Shown here in pieces: positions 6,893 to 15,951 of a DNA stretch of 46,315 nucleotides. The notes under the pieces were generated by a model. That model searched no databases, was not told the origin of the DNA, and worked only from the letters and a program-made list of their open reading frames with translations. The position numbers and the translations under genes are program-made. Source of the DNA: Chitinophagaceae bacterium UBA4407 (lineage in GTDB: Bacteria; Bacteroidota; Bacteroidia; Chitinophagales; Chitinophagaceae); assembly GCA_002390845.1 (NCBI GenBank), contig DGQT01000080.1, positions 1 through 46,315 on the forward strand, read 5' to 3'. Numbering within the stretch: the stretch's first letter is position 1; every line of letters starts with the position of its first letter.

Positions 6893-9718
6893 ATGAGGAA
6901 AAAGCTGATCTATACTCCTGTTTTTATCTTAAGGCTGATTGCTTTTTTGATTTTTTTTATTTTATGCTCGCCTATTTTTTCTTTGGCCCAGTGTACAGTA
7001 ACTGTGAGCAATTTCCCTTACATTGAAAATTTTGAAACATCAAACGGTAGTTGGGTTTCAGGCGGTATTGCTTCGGACTGGGCCTGGGGTACGCCGGTAA
7101 AAAACACCATTAATAAAGCAGGTTCCGGAACAAAATGCTGGCTTACCGGCGGGCTGAATAAAACATCGTACAGCGCCAACCAAAACTCCTGGTTAAAAAG
7201 CCCTTGTTTTAATTTTACCAATCTTAAAGACCCGTACATAAAGTTTAAAGTATTCTGGGAAACTTCTCTAAATGATGACGGCGCGAATTTGCAATACTCA
7301 ACCGATAATGGCCTTACCTGGAAACAGGTTGGTTATGCAAACGAAGCAGGCGGTTGCCTTACCGAGCAATGGTATAATGCTGTGTTACGGGAGAATTTAC
7401 CAAACCAGGATGCATGGTCGGGCAATATACAATCTTCGCGGCCTGGCTGTATTGTAAGTGGTGGCAGCATTAACTGGGTAACAGCAAAGCATGCAATACC
7501 GCAGCTTGCAGGAAAACAAAATGTAATGTTCCGGTTTGTGTTTGGCAGCGGCGCTGCCTGCAATGATTTTGACGGCTTTGCCATTGATGATTTTACCATT
7601 GAAGAAGCTCCTGCAAGTGTGGCATCTTTTAAATATGGATGCTCGAGTAATCTTCGGGTAAACTTTACCAGTACATCAACACTGTGCCCCACCAATTTTC
7701 TTTGGAATTTTGATGATCCTTCTTCGGGTATAGAGAACACATCAACAGAAGCCAACCCAACACATGCTTATTCGCTGGGGGGTAATTACAAAGTGAGTTT
7801 AACTGTGTCGGGGCCCGGCAATAATTCATCAACTTATGTGCTGCCCAACCTGGAAATAATTACCGATATAAAAGCGGTGATTGTAAACCCGATCCGCTGC
7901 TACAACGATACCACAGGCATACTTACGGTTAATTACAATGGCGACACAACGGGCATCAGTTATACATGGAACAGTGAGCCGGTGCAGCATACCGGGGTTG
8001 CGACGCATCTTGGTGCAGGCGATTATAATATTACGATTTTAAACAGTGAAGGTTGCCCGGCATCGGCAAATGTATCTTTGGGAGAACCTCCTCCCCTTTT
8101 GTACACAACATCAATCGTTAAGCCAGACTGTACTTCAAGTAATGGCAGTATTTCGATTGCAATGAGCGGCGGTGTTGCACCATATCATTATAGCTGGTCG
8201 CCAAATGTTAGCAATGCGGCTTCTGCAAAAAATTTACCATCAGGAAGTTATACCGTTACTGTTACGGACAACAATCAATGTTATAAAGTTATAAAGATCG
8301 ACCTCCCAGGCGCTGGTGATCTTGAGGCTGCCATTACGAACATAAGGAACGCAAGCTGCTTTGGCTATAATGATGGCGCAGCAACGGTTGTAGCCAAAAC
8401 CGGGATAGCACCATATACTTATTCGTGGTTGCTGTTGGGCAGCAATTCACAAACAGTTAGCAATTTAACTGCAGGCAGTTATACCGCAACGGTTACAGAT
8501 GCAAAAGGGTGTAAAGCATTTGCTACTGCTACAATAAATGAACCCAAAGCGATTTCCTCTTTTATAAGTTTACAAAGTACATCTTGTGGCAATAATAATG
8601 GAAATACAACTGTATCAGTTTATGGTGGCACAGCACCTTACCAATATGCGTGGAGTCCTCTTAATAATACCAATCCTTCAATAAACAATCTTGCGCCGGG
8701 GCAATATATAGTCAGTATAAAAGATAACAATGGATGCATTAAAAATGATACCGCAATTATTACGCCTTCAACTGCCGTGCATGTGCAACTTTCACATAAG
8801 GATATTTTATGCGCAGGCACTAAAACCGGGTCTGTAGAAGCTGCCATTACCGGTGGCACTGAACCATACACTTTTCAGTGGACAAGTGGCACACAAACTT
8901 TCACCAATAATTCCCTTACAAATATTGGTGCAGGCACGTATGATTTCAATGTACAGGATGCTGTGGGATGCAGCATTAATACCTCGGTTTTGGTCACAGA
9001 ACCTGAGCCTTTAAAGATCGACTTTACCACACAACCTTCTTATTGTAACTTCAGTAATGGCAGCGCAAGCGCAATGGTTATTGGTGGAGTGCAGCCTTAT
9101 AGTTTTTTCTGGTCGCAGCAAGGTAATACAACCCAGGTTTTATCAAATGTAATGGCAGGTAATTACCAGTTTAATGTAACTGATAAAAACAGTTGTACCA
9201 CTTCATTGTTAACAACCATTCTAAATACAGATCCTCCGGGTATTTTTATTGGTAACGATACTACATTATGCCCCGGCAACAGCATTGTTTTATATCCCGG
9301 CATTTACAGTAAATACCGGTGGCAGAATAATTCTGCAAACCCAAGTTTCACTGTTACAAATGCTGGTATTTATTATGTTCATGTAACCGACAATCTTGGC
9401 TGCGTTATAAAAGATACCATAAAAATTATCGGCGATTGCGGCTACATATTTTTCCCAACGGCATTCACGCCAAACAACGACAGGCGCAACGATTTCTTCG
9501 GGCCGTTTGGTGTTTTAAATACTGTAAAAGATTATTCGCTTGTAGTGTATAACCGGCTGGGCCAGCTTGTTTTTAAAAGCACAGATCCATATAAAAAGTG
9601 GAACGGAAAACTACAGGGTAACAGCCCTGTTTCCGGCACCTATGTCTGGATTGCAAAGTATTCAAACAAAGGCGAAACAGGTATTGTACAAAAAGGAACA
9701 GTAACTGTTATTTATTAA
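6893..9718 (+). CDS. T9SS type-B secreted protein with SprB repeats (paralogue)
   Basis: About 941 residues from the ATG at 6893; an in-frame TTG at 6878 would add 5 residues but is less likely. The architecture matches the protein at 3331: signal peptide with hydrophobic FILRLIAFLIFFILC and SLAQ cleavage region, jelly-roll/MAM-like domain (DFxIxD motifs, DGFAIDDFTI), PKD-like segment, five or more SprB repeats (GGTAPYQYAW, LAPGQYIVSIKDNNGC), and a type-B sorting domain (about 849-941; FFPTAFTPNNDRRNDFF). The sorting domain and the first domain are the best conserved between the two copies, and the repeats are more divergent. The pair clearly arose by tandem duplication. The role is probably surface adhesion, matrix or motility, inferred from the family. 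Confidence 0.92.
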   Translation: MRKKLIYTPVFILRLIAFLIFFILCSPIFSLAQCTVTVSNFPYIENFETSNGSWVSGGIASDWAWGTPVKNTINKAGSGTKCWLTGGLNKTSYSANQNSWLKSPCFNFTNLKDPYIKFKVFWETSLNDDGANLQYSTDNGLTWKQVGYANEAGGCLTEQWYNAVLRENLPNQDAWSGNIQSSRPGCIVSGGSINWVTAKHAIPQLAGKQNVMFRFVFGSGAACNDFDGFAIDDFTIEEAPASVASFKYGCSSNLRVNFTSTSTLCPTNFLWNFDDPSSGIENTSTEANPTHAYSLGGNYKVSLTVSGPGNNSSTYVLPNLEIITDIKAVIVNPIRCYNDTTGILTVNYNGDTTGISYTWNSEPVQHTGVATHLGAGDYNITILNSEGCPASANVSLGEPPPLLYTTSIVKPDCTSSNGSISIAMSGGVAPYHYSWSPNVSNAASAKNLPSGSYTVTVTDNNQCYKVIKIDLPGAGDLEAAITNIRNASCFGYNDGAATVVAKTGIAPYTYSWLLLGSNSQTVSNLTAGSYTATVTDAKGCKAFATATINEPKAISSFISLQSTSCGNNNGNTTVSVYGGTAPYQYAWSPLNNTNPSINNLAPGQYIVSIKDNNGCIKNDTAIITPSTAVHVQLSHKDILCAGTKTGSVEAAITGGTEPYTFQWTSGTQTFTNNSLTNIGAGTYDFNVQDAVGCSINTSVLVTEPEPLKIDFTTQPSYCNFSNGSASAMVIGGVQPYSFFWSQQGNTTQVLSNVMAGNYQFNVTDKNSCTTSLLTTILNTDPPGIFIGNDTTLCPGNSIVLYPGIYSKYRWQNNSANPSFTVTNAGIYYVHVTDNLGCVIKDTIKIIGDCGYIFFPTAFTPNNDRRNDFFGPFGVLNTVKDYSLVVYNRLGQLVFKSTDPYKKWNGKLQGNSPVSGTYVWIAKYSNKGETGIVQKGTVTVIY

Positions 9719-9790
9719 TTTTTTTTGAGCCCGGCTTTTGAAACATAGATTGAGCTTTACTTGCGTCGCACACTTGTGCTTTCTGATTAT
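9719..9790. repeat. Element 3, left arm (type A)
   Basis: TTTTTTGAGCCCGGC (9721-9735) begins just after the stop codon of the upstream gene. AGCTTTACTTGCGTCGCACA and CTTGTGC follow, with the core at 9761-9779. The matching right arm lies at 10557-10615, beyond a single minus-strand gene. Confidence 0.7.
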
Positions 9791-9891
9791 GATTGAGCTT
9801 TTATCTTAGCGTAGATTGAAGCGAAGCTGTTGTTTGGAGATACGCACCGCGGCGGAGATTTTTACACAGTTCATGTTGGCGGAAGTTATAG

Positions 9892-10446
9892 TTACTCTTC
9901 TCGTTCGACAATTTCAAACATTTCCGGGTTATCAATGGAATAACGTAATAAATATTTTTGTCCTACAGAATACTTTTCATTGTAGTCATAAACTGCTTGT
10001 GTAACTTTCACAGTCTTTGTCTGATACTCAATGATTGCCCACAGTTTCGTTCCACCTCTTGTATTTCTACTGTCAATTTTAATAATTGTTCCAATCGCAT
10101 TTTCTGTTGGTTCAGTTTGCAAAATTTGGTTTACTCTATTTGTACCAAACTTACTCGTAAATTCCATTGACCCTACGATAACAATTCCAAAAGTTGCATA
10201 AATTAACAACTTAATTGTCTTGTCTTTGAACCAAAGCAATTTGTGGTTTGCAAAGCCTATTTTTTTGTTAGTTAATAATATTTTTCCGAATAGCGAACCT
10301 AAAAATATTATCCATCCTAAATATACAAGTCCAATAGATAAATATATTATAAACGAATTGTCTTTGTATCCTTGGTAATAAAAAAGTAGTCCGCCAAAAA
10401 GCAAACAAAAAAGTCCTGAAAATATTCCTTTGGTTTTAAGTGTCAT
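9892..10446 (-). CDS. Small membrane protein, unknown function
   Basis: A 184-residue protein. It begins with two closely spaced transmembrane helices (about residues 8-25 and 32-54), a third at about 78-94 (LLIYATFGIVIVGSM), and then a soluble C-terminal region of about 85 residues. The soluble part (AIGTIIKIDSRNTRGGTKLW, then a VGQKYLLRYSIDNPE segment) looks like a small beta domain of the kind seen in DUF3592-like membrane proteins, but I cannot place it in a family with confidence. The gene is more AT-rich than its neighbours and is enclosed by inverted type-A repeat arms, which may indicate that it was acquired separately. Confidence 0.7.
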   Translation of the reverse strand: MTLKTKGIFSGLFCLLFGGLLFYYQGYKDNSFIIYLSIGLVYLGWIIFLGSLFGKILLTNKKIGFANHKLLWFKDKTIKLLIYATFGIVIVGSMEFTSKFGTNRVNQILQTEPTENAIGTIIKIDSRNTRGGTKLWAIIEYQTKTVKVTQAVYDYNEKYSVGQKYLLRYSIDNPEMFEIVEREE

Positions 10447-10556
10447 TGAGGTCTAAAAATAATTACTGCTAACTTAAAAATAGACGAACTAAATTACCTT
10501 TCTAAAAAAGTTTTCGCTTCCGTATACGCTTCGGTAAAAGCTCATTCCTGATCCAA

Positions 10557-10615
10557 ACGTACAAGTGTGCGACGCAACAAAAGTTCAATTCATATTCAAC
10601 TGTCTGGCTCAAAAA
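10557..10615. repeat. Element 3, right arm (type A)
   Basis: ACGTACAAGTGTGCGACGCA (from 10558) is the complement of the arm at 9761-9779. It ends with CTGGCTCAAAAA (about 10604-10615), directly before the stop codon of the gamma-glutamyltransferase gene. Confidence 0.7.
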
Positions 10616-10622
10616 TATTTTC

Positions 10623-12509
10623 TTACCAGCCAATGCCATAATCTTCGCCATGATTACTGCTGCCGCCCCAAAAACTTCCATGCTTCCAGTCGAAATAAAT
10701 TGCGTTGATTGGGCCGCTGGTGCGGTCGCCGAAAGACAACGTGTAGCCCATTTGCCTTAACTCTTTGCGGATGAAATCGGGCGTGCTGCTATGCAATAAA
10801 ATATTGCCGGGCCGTGGCTGGCGGTCTGCAATTTTTTCGCCACCCAATGAAAGCCACAACTGATCGCTGTTGATATTTGCAGCTTCGGTTGCTTCCTGAA
10901 CCGTCATTCCAAACTCCACAATGTCCAGGAAAAATTGTAACAGGTTTTGATCTTGTGTATCGCCACCCTGCACCGCAAAAGACAGGAACGGTTTACCATC
11001 TTTTAAAGCAAGCGTTGGCGTTAAAGTAACGCGTGGCCTTTTGCCGGGCGCAATTACATTAAAGGGATTGAGTGTTGAATCGAGTACAAAACTTTGCAGG
11101 CGCTGGCTCATGCCAACACCTGTGTGGCCTGCAATACATGCAGGCAGCCATCCACCGCTTGGTGTTATAGAAACTACCCACCCTTCTTTATCAGCCGCTT
11201 CAACTGAAGTAGTACCGCGCCATAAACGATCCATATAATCTGCATCAATGGATGTTGATCTTGTATCATGCGATGGCGTAGAACCAGGATTTATTTTCAA
11301 TGGATCGTTTGTAAAACCGCGTTGGTTCATAATGTTTAAAAATGGATTGGTTTTACCTTCAAATGGATAAGGGTCTCCCGGACCAGCCTTTGCATTATTC
11401 TTATCATAAGTAATGAGCTTTGCACGTTCTTTTGCATAGTCTTTACTCAGCAATCCTTTTATCGGTTCATCGGGTGGAAAGTAGGGATCGCCGTAATAAA
11501 AATCACGGTCAGCAAATGCAAGGTTCATGGTTTGATACAGTGTATGAATATAACGCGCCGAATTATAACCCATACTTTTAAGATCAAAGTTTTCAAGAAT
11601 ATTGAGCGATTGTAATAGCATCGGCCCTTGTGTCCATTGCTGCATTTTATACACTTCAATGCCTTTATAATTTACATGCAAAGGTTCTTCTTCAATGGGT
11701 TTCCATTTGGCAAGATCATCCATCGTTATTAGTCCGCCCTGTTCCTGGCAGCCACGTACAAATTCTTTGGCGATATCGCCTTTATAAAACCGGTCGTAAG
11801 CAGCATAGATCGCTTCTTTGCGGCTTTTCTTTTTCTTTAATGCATCCTGTTCCGATGCTACCATTTTGCCAAGTGTTTCCAGCAGGTCTTTCTGAACAAA
11901 AATTTCTCCGGCTTCCGGTGCTTCTCTTGCTTCGCCTTCATGCGGTAAAAAAACAGCTTTGCTGTAAGGCCATTGTTTAATCATTGCTTTACCACGTTCC
12001 ATACTGTTGGCCGTTTGCGCTTCTATCGGGTAACCAGCAGCAAGCTCCATAGCAGGAGCCAGCACTTCTTTTAAACTCATGGTTCCATATTCGGCAAGCA
12101 TATAACAAAGGCCACCCGGCGTACCCGGCGTAACTGCTGCCAGCGGACCATATTCCGGTGGAAAATTCATGCCTTTGTTTTTAAAAAATTCTACGGTAGC
12201 GCCGGTTGGGGCAATACCCAATGCATTTATAGAAATTACTTTTCCCGTCTTCGGATTGTAAATAAGCGCCTGTGTTTCGCCGCCCCAGCTCAGCACATCC
12301 CACATGGTGCAGGTGGCTGCAAGCATTGCGCAGGCTGCATCTACAGCGTTGCCGCCGCGTTCAAATATCATCGCACCCGCTTCTGCTGCCAATGGTTTTC
12401 CGGTAACGGCCATCCAGTTTTTTCCGTGCAAAGGCGGCTTTTGTGTTTGCTGTGCAAACGCAGGCTGAAGATTGTATGCAAGCAGCATAATAAAGAATAA
12501 AAGCTTCAT
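10623..12509 (-). CDS. Gamma-glutamyltransferase family protein
   Basis: A 628-residue Ntn-hydrolase precursor with a signal peptide (about 1-19, ending AFAQ), so periplasmic. It follows the GGT pattern: early GGNAVDAA (about 52-59), PGTPGG (128-133), and RGTTSVEAADKEG near residue 431. There the first threonine, T433, is the expected self-processing nucleophile that splits the chain into large and small subunits. Downstream RPRVTLTPTL and GGDTQDQ fit the small subunit. The motif is TTS where many classical GGTs have TTH, placing this in the broader YwrD-like group. The family hydrolyses or transfers gamma-glutamyl groups, classically from glutathione; the true substrate here is uncertain. 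The gene stands alone between repeat elements. Confidence 0.92.
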   Translation of the reverse strand: MKLLFFIMLLAYNLQPAFAQQTQKPPLHGKNWMAVTGKPLAAEAGAMIFERGGNAVDAACAMLAATCTMWDVLSWGGETQALIYNPKTGKVISINALGIAPTGATVEFFKNKGMNFPPEYGPLAAVTPGTPGGLCYMLAEYGTMSLKEVLAPAMELAAGYPIEAQTANSMERGKAMIKQWPYSKAVFLPHEGEAREAPEAGEIFVQKDLLETLGKMVASEQDALKKKKSRKEAIYAAYDRFYKGDIAKEFVRGCQEQGGLITMDDLAKWKPIEEEPLHVNYKGIEVYKMQQWTQGPMLLQSLNILENFDLKSMGYNSARYIHTLYQTMNLAFADRDFYYGDPYFPPDEPIKGLLSKDYAKERAKLITYDKNNAKAGPGDPYPFEGKTNPFLNIMNQRGFTNDPLKINPGSTPSHDTRSTSIDADYMDRLWRGTTSVEAADKEGWVVSITPSGGWLPACIAGHTGVGMSQRLQSFVLDSTLNPFNVIAPGKRPRVTLTPTLALKDGKPFLSFAVQGGDTQDQNLLQFFLDIVEFGMTVQEATEAANINSDQLWLSLGGEKIADRQPRPGNILLHSSTPDFIRKELRQMGYTLSFGDRTSGPINAIYFDWKHGSFWGGSSNHGEDYGIGW

Positions 12510-12551
12510 GAGAAATAGTTTGCTTAAAGGTAAGGATGCATATTCAATTTA

Positions 12552-12733
12552 TTTTGAGCCAGTAGTGAGCGGAGCCGAACTATTAGTTCTTTGTGAGGCT
12601 TCGTCGTGTCGCACACTTATACTTTCGATTCTTCGGTCGACCGTTGACCGTCGACTGTCGACCAGTGTTCCGAACGTATACGAGTGCGACGCAAGAAAAG
12701 CCTCATAGTTATTCCTCACTCTGGCTCAAAAAA
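12552..12733. repeat. Dispersed inverted-repeat element 4 (type A)
   Basis: A compact complete copy between divergent genes. ATTTTGAGCC starts near 12551. The inner arms are CGTGTCGCACACTTATAC (12605-12622) and GTATACGAGTGCGACGCAA (12676-12694), and the element ends CTGGCTCAAAAAAA. The short centre holds repeated GTCGAC/GTTGACC units that pair with each other. Confidence 0.75.
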
Positions 12734-12791
12734 ATATTGGCTGTATTTATGCAGTACCTGTTTATAAACGCTTTTACGTAGATTTATAAAA

Positions 12792-14435
12792 ATGGAAAAC
12801 TTTGAAGTTGTAATATTTATACTGGCAATATTGATTTGTTTATCGGCAATCGCTGACAAAAGCAAACTGCCTTATCCTATTCTGCTGGTAATTGCGGGAT
12901 TGATTATTGGCTTTGTTCCTGCCCTGCCCGATCTTGCAATGGACCCGGAAGTGGTGTTCCTTATTTTTTTACCGCCGATACTATACGATGCCGCCTCTAA
13001 AACTTCGTGGCATGAATTCAGAACGCTGATACGGCCCATATCTGCGCTGGCTATTTCACTGGCTTTTTTTACAACGATTGCTGTCGCCGTGTCGGCACAT
13101 TATCTTATTCCTGGTTTTAGCTGGCCATTGGCTTTTCTATTGGGTGCTATTGTTTCGCCGCCGGATGCTGTAGCGGCAACATCAATAACCAAAGGATTGG
13201 GATTAAACAGAAAAGTGATTACGATACTGGAAGGGGAAAGCCTGCTAAACGATGCATCAGCATTGATCGCCTACCGCTATGCGGTTGCGGCTGTAACTAC
13301 AGGCACATTTGTTTTATGGCAGGCAGGCATTCAGTTTTTACTGGTAGCTGGCGGCGGTATTTTACTGGGCCTGCTTTTGGGCTATGTGTTTGTGTTTGCG
13401 CATAAAAAAATAACGAACAATCCTATTGTAGAAACCAGCCTTACATTGCTTTCTCCATTTGTAACTTATCTTGCTGCAGAGCACTTGCATGTATCCGGCG
13501 TGCTGGCTGTAGTAAGTTCAGGACTGATGATGAGCTGGCGTGCCCCTGAAATATTCTCCTACCAGGCACGCATGCGTACCCGTGTTGTTTGGGATACCAT
13601 GATCTATTTATTGAATGGCTTCATTTTTATTCTGATTGGCCTTCAGTTGCCTGCTATCATAAAAGACCTGGGCTCGTTTCCTGTAATGGATCTGTTAGGC
13701 AACGGTTTACTGATAAGCCTTGCAACAATATTGGTCCGCATTATCTGGGTTTTTGCCGGCGCTTACTGGCAACGCTTTTTTACCAGGAAGAAAAAGGCTG
13801 CCGAAACGGATCTTCACGAAACAGAAGAACCGGTTGACTGGAAAAATATCCTTATTGTTGCATGGACGGGTACGCGGGGTATTATATCACTGGCAACCGC
13901 ATTGGCATTGCCATTAACCCTTGAGAGTGGCGAGGCTTTTCCCAAAAGGCATTCGATTATTTTTCTTGCGTTTGTTGTAATTTTTGTAACGCTTGTGGTG
14001 CAAGGCTTATCCTTACCGCTACTGATACGCCTGCTGGGAGTAAAGCCTAAAGATGCGGAATATAATGAAGAAAAAGAATTGAAATTATATCTTGTCACAA
14101 GCACACTACATTTTATAGAGCACGAATTTCCAGTGCATATTGAAAATAAAATCTCAGATGAATTAAAAAAGAAATACACAACGCTGGCCAATACACTTAC
14201 GAAAGAAATCAAGGCTACAAAAAAGCGTATAGCAAATGATGAAGATATAATCGTGGCGTCGGTTAGCCCCATGCTGAATGCACAAATAGAAATAAGCAAG
14301 TTTCAGCGCGAACTACTGATAAAGCTGCATAAAGATGGTACATTCAGTGATACTGCGATAAAACATGCTGAACTTGAAAGAGACATTGATGACCTTAAAT
14401 TAGATATGCGTTTACCCAAAGAAGAAACAATATAA
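12792..14435 (+). CDS. Na+/H+ antiporter, CPA1 family
   Basis: A 547-residue inner-membrane exchanger with about 12 hydrophobic segments in residues 1-410 and a cytosolic C-terminal tail of about 130 charged residues (KELKLYLVTSTLHFIEHEF onward). Diagnostic motifs are FLPPILYDAA (59-68), SPPDAVAATS (122-131) and EGESLLNDAS (147-156). The aspartates in the latter two lie in the unwound core of the CPA1 fold and are needed for ion exchange. It resembles YjcE/NhaP-type antiporters that expel Na+ (or K+) in exchange for protons. The RiPP-like pair begins 164 bp downstream on the same strand with no obvious terminator between, so read-through is possible. Confidence 0.93.
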   Translation: MENFEVVIFILAILICLSAIADKSKLPYPILLVIAGLIIGFVPALPDLAMDPEVVFLIFLPPILYDAASKTSWHEFRTLIRPISALAISLAFFTTIAVAVSAHYLIPGFSWPLAFLLGAIVSPPDAVAATSITKGLGLNRKVITILEGESLLNDASALIAYRYAVAAVTTGTFVLWQAGIQFLLVAGGGILLGLLLGYVFVFAHKKITNNPIVETSLTLLSPFVTYLAAEHLHVSGVLAVVSSGLMMSWRAPEIFSYQARMRTRVVWDTMIYLLNGFIFILIGLQLPAIIKDLGSFPVMDLLGNGLLISLATILVRIIWVFAGAYWQRFFTRKKKAAETDLHETEEPVDWKNILIVAWTGTRGIISLATALALPLTLESGEAFPKRHSIIFLAFVVIFVTLVVQGLSLPLLIRLLGVKPKDAEYNEEKELKLYLVTSTLHFIEHEFPVHIENKISDELKKKYTTLANTLTKEIKATKKRIANDEDIIVASVSPMLNAQIEISKFQRELLIKLHKDGTFSDTAIKHAELERDIDDLKLDMRLPKEETI

Positions 14436-14599
14436 AAATAATTCATTCACCTTCAGCCCAAATACTATTTTTATAGTAAGTGTCAGACAAAGCATTATTC
14501 TTTTTGCTGATGCAAAAAAAACATTATTTACTGCAACGTTTTTATCATTTGTAGTGTCAATTGTTCACAGCAGGTAATTGCTGAACTAAAATATTCAAT

Positions 14600-14779
14600 A
14601 TGAAAGTTTCCAAAACATTGATCCGGGCCATGTTTGTTGCTGTTACTGTTGGTACAACAGTTTCCTGCACAAAGTCTGTTGACAGCACGCCAGATAAAGC
14701 CAACATTAAAACTTCTAAAACCGGCAGCGATAGTACCGTTGTTACCCTGGAGCCCTGCCTTGCCTGCGGTATGGGTTAA
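14600..14779 (+). CDS. Candidate RiPP precursor peptide, lipoprotein-like, ending CLACGMG
   Basis: A 59-codon gene, too short for routine gene finding. Residues 1-22 form a signal sequence (K2 and K5, then a hydrophobic IRAMFVAVTVG stretch). C23 in TTVSC is a plausible, though imperfect, lipobox cysteine. The middle (24-50) is Ser/Thr/Lys/Asp-rich and looks disordered. The C-terminus EPCLACGMG holds C53 and C56 two residues apart. Only 11 bp separate its stop codon from the ATG of a DUF692/MNIO enzyme. Known MNIO enzymes modify cysteines in short precursors encoded next door (methanobactin, TglA, bufferins), and bufferin precursors also carry export signals. The precursor role is inferred from context; the reading frame and the spacing are seen directly. 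Confidence 0.72.
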   Translation: MKVSKTLIRAMFVAVTVGTTVSCTKSVDSTPDKANIKTSKTGSDSTVVTLEPCLACGMG

Positions 14780-14790
14780 TAAATTTATCT

Positions 14791-15930
14791 ATGCCTGAAA
14801 TATCTGCAGCAATATCCTGTAACCTGGATGCCAATATTTTACTGGCAGCCGTACCGCTTTTTGAATCGGAAAAAATTGAAGCACTTGAATGGTCTTTCGA
14901 TACGCTGTTTAAAAAAGAAGTTTTACCTGGCTGGTTTAATGAATTGCTGCACACTTTTGCCAATGAAAACAGGTTGATTGGGCATGGCGTTTTCTTTTCA
15001 ATTTTTTCGGCAAAATGGTTGCCGCAGCAACAGCTATGGCTGAAGCATCTTGAACGGTTATCAACCGAATTTAAGTTCAATCATATCTCGGAACACTTCG
15101 GGTTTATGACCGGTGAAAATTTTCACAGCGGCGCACCGCTAAGCGTGCCTTTTACTTCTCAAACACTGGCAATTGGACAGGACAGATTGAAGCGTATTTA
15201 CAATGCCTGCAAATGCCCGGTAGGCATCGAGAACCTTGCTTTTTCTTACTCACTTGACGAAGTGAAAAAACATGGTGATTTTCTAAACCAGCTCGTTGAG
15301 CCTGTTAATGGATTTATTATTCTCGACATTCACAACCTGTATTGCCAAACAAAAAATTTCAATATTACTTTTCCCGACATACTTGATCTTTATCCACTGC
15401 AACGCGTAAGAGAAATGCATATTTCAGGAGGCAGTTGGGAAGATTCAAAAATTGTTACCGGCAAAAAAGTAAGAAGAGATACACACGACGATGCGGTTCC
15501 TGATGAAGTATTCGAAATGCTTGAATACGCGATAAAAAAATGCCCCCATTTAAAGTACGTGGTGCTTGAGCAGTTGGGCACCGGCCTTGCCACAACCGAA
15601 AGCAGGCAACAGTTTCAGCAGGATTTTATACAGCTTCATCATATTTTACATAAAGAAGATAACAGTGTTGCAACCAAAGCTGCACAAGACTTTCTACCAT
15701 CAACAGTTTTTGATGAAGGCAAGCCTATAGAAGATGAAAAATTGTATACACAACAAATGGTTTTGTCCAATATTTTAGAAACTGCACTCGATTGTAAACA
15801 TGCAATAAAACTCCTTCAAGAATCAAATCTTTCACACACAGATTGGGATATAGAAAACTGGCAACCTTATATGCTCGAAACCGCAATTGCCATAGCACAA
15901 AAGTGGAAGAATGGTTTACCCAAACCATAA
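14791..15930 (+). CDS. DUF692 multinuclear non-heme iron oxidase (MNIO)
   Basis: A 379-residue TIM-barrel enzyme with the full set of DUF692 landmarks. They are GHGVFF (H65), SEHFGF (E101, H102), IENLAF (E147, N148), LDIHN (D179, H181, N182), MHISGG (H210), RRDTHDDAVPDEVFEML (D230, H232, D233) and VVLEQLG (E260). In MbnB, TglH and related enzymes these positions bind two or three iron ions, and the enzymes oxidise cysteine residues of RiPP precursors. The barrel ends near residue 285. About 95 further helical residues follow (FLPSTVFDEG, YTQQMVLSNILETALDC), which is longer than a minimal MNIO. They may replace the separate partner protein that many MNIO loci encode, as none is seen here. It is probably co-transcribed with the peptide gene ending 11 bp upstream. 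Confidence 0.93.
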   Translation: MPEISAAISCNLDANILLAAVPLFESEKIEALEWSFDTLFKKEVLPGWFNELLHTFANENRLIGHGVFFSIFSAKWLPQQQLWLKHLERLSTEFKFNHISEHFGFMTGENFHSGAPLSVPFTSQTLAIGQDRLKRIYNACKCPVGIENLAFSYSLDEVKKHGDFLNQLVEPVNGFIILDIHNLYCQTKNFNITFPDILDLYPLQRVREMHISGGSWEDSKIVTGKKVRRDTHDDAVPDEVFEMLEYAIKKCPHLKYVVLEQLGTGLATTESRQQFQQDFIQLHHILHKEDNSVATKAAQDFLPSTVFDEGKPIEDEKLYTQQMVLSNILETALDCKHAIKLLQESNLSHTDWDIENWQPYMLETAIAIAQKWKNGLPKP

Positions 15931-15951
15931 CTAACCTACAGTACATCGAAA

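Noticed and set aside
14742..15080. A 112-codon minus-strand gene overlapping the peptide and the MNIO
   Set aside because: It is the antisense shadow of well-supported plus-strand genes.
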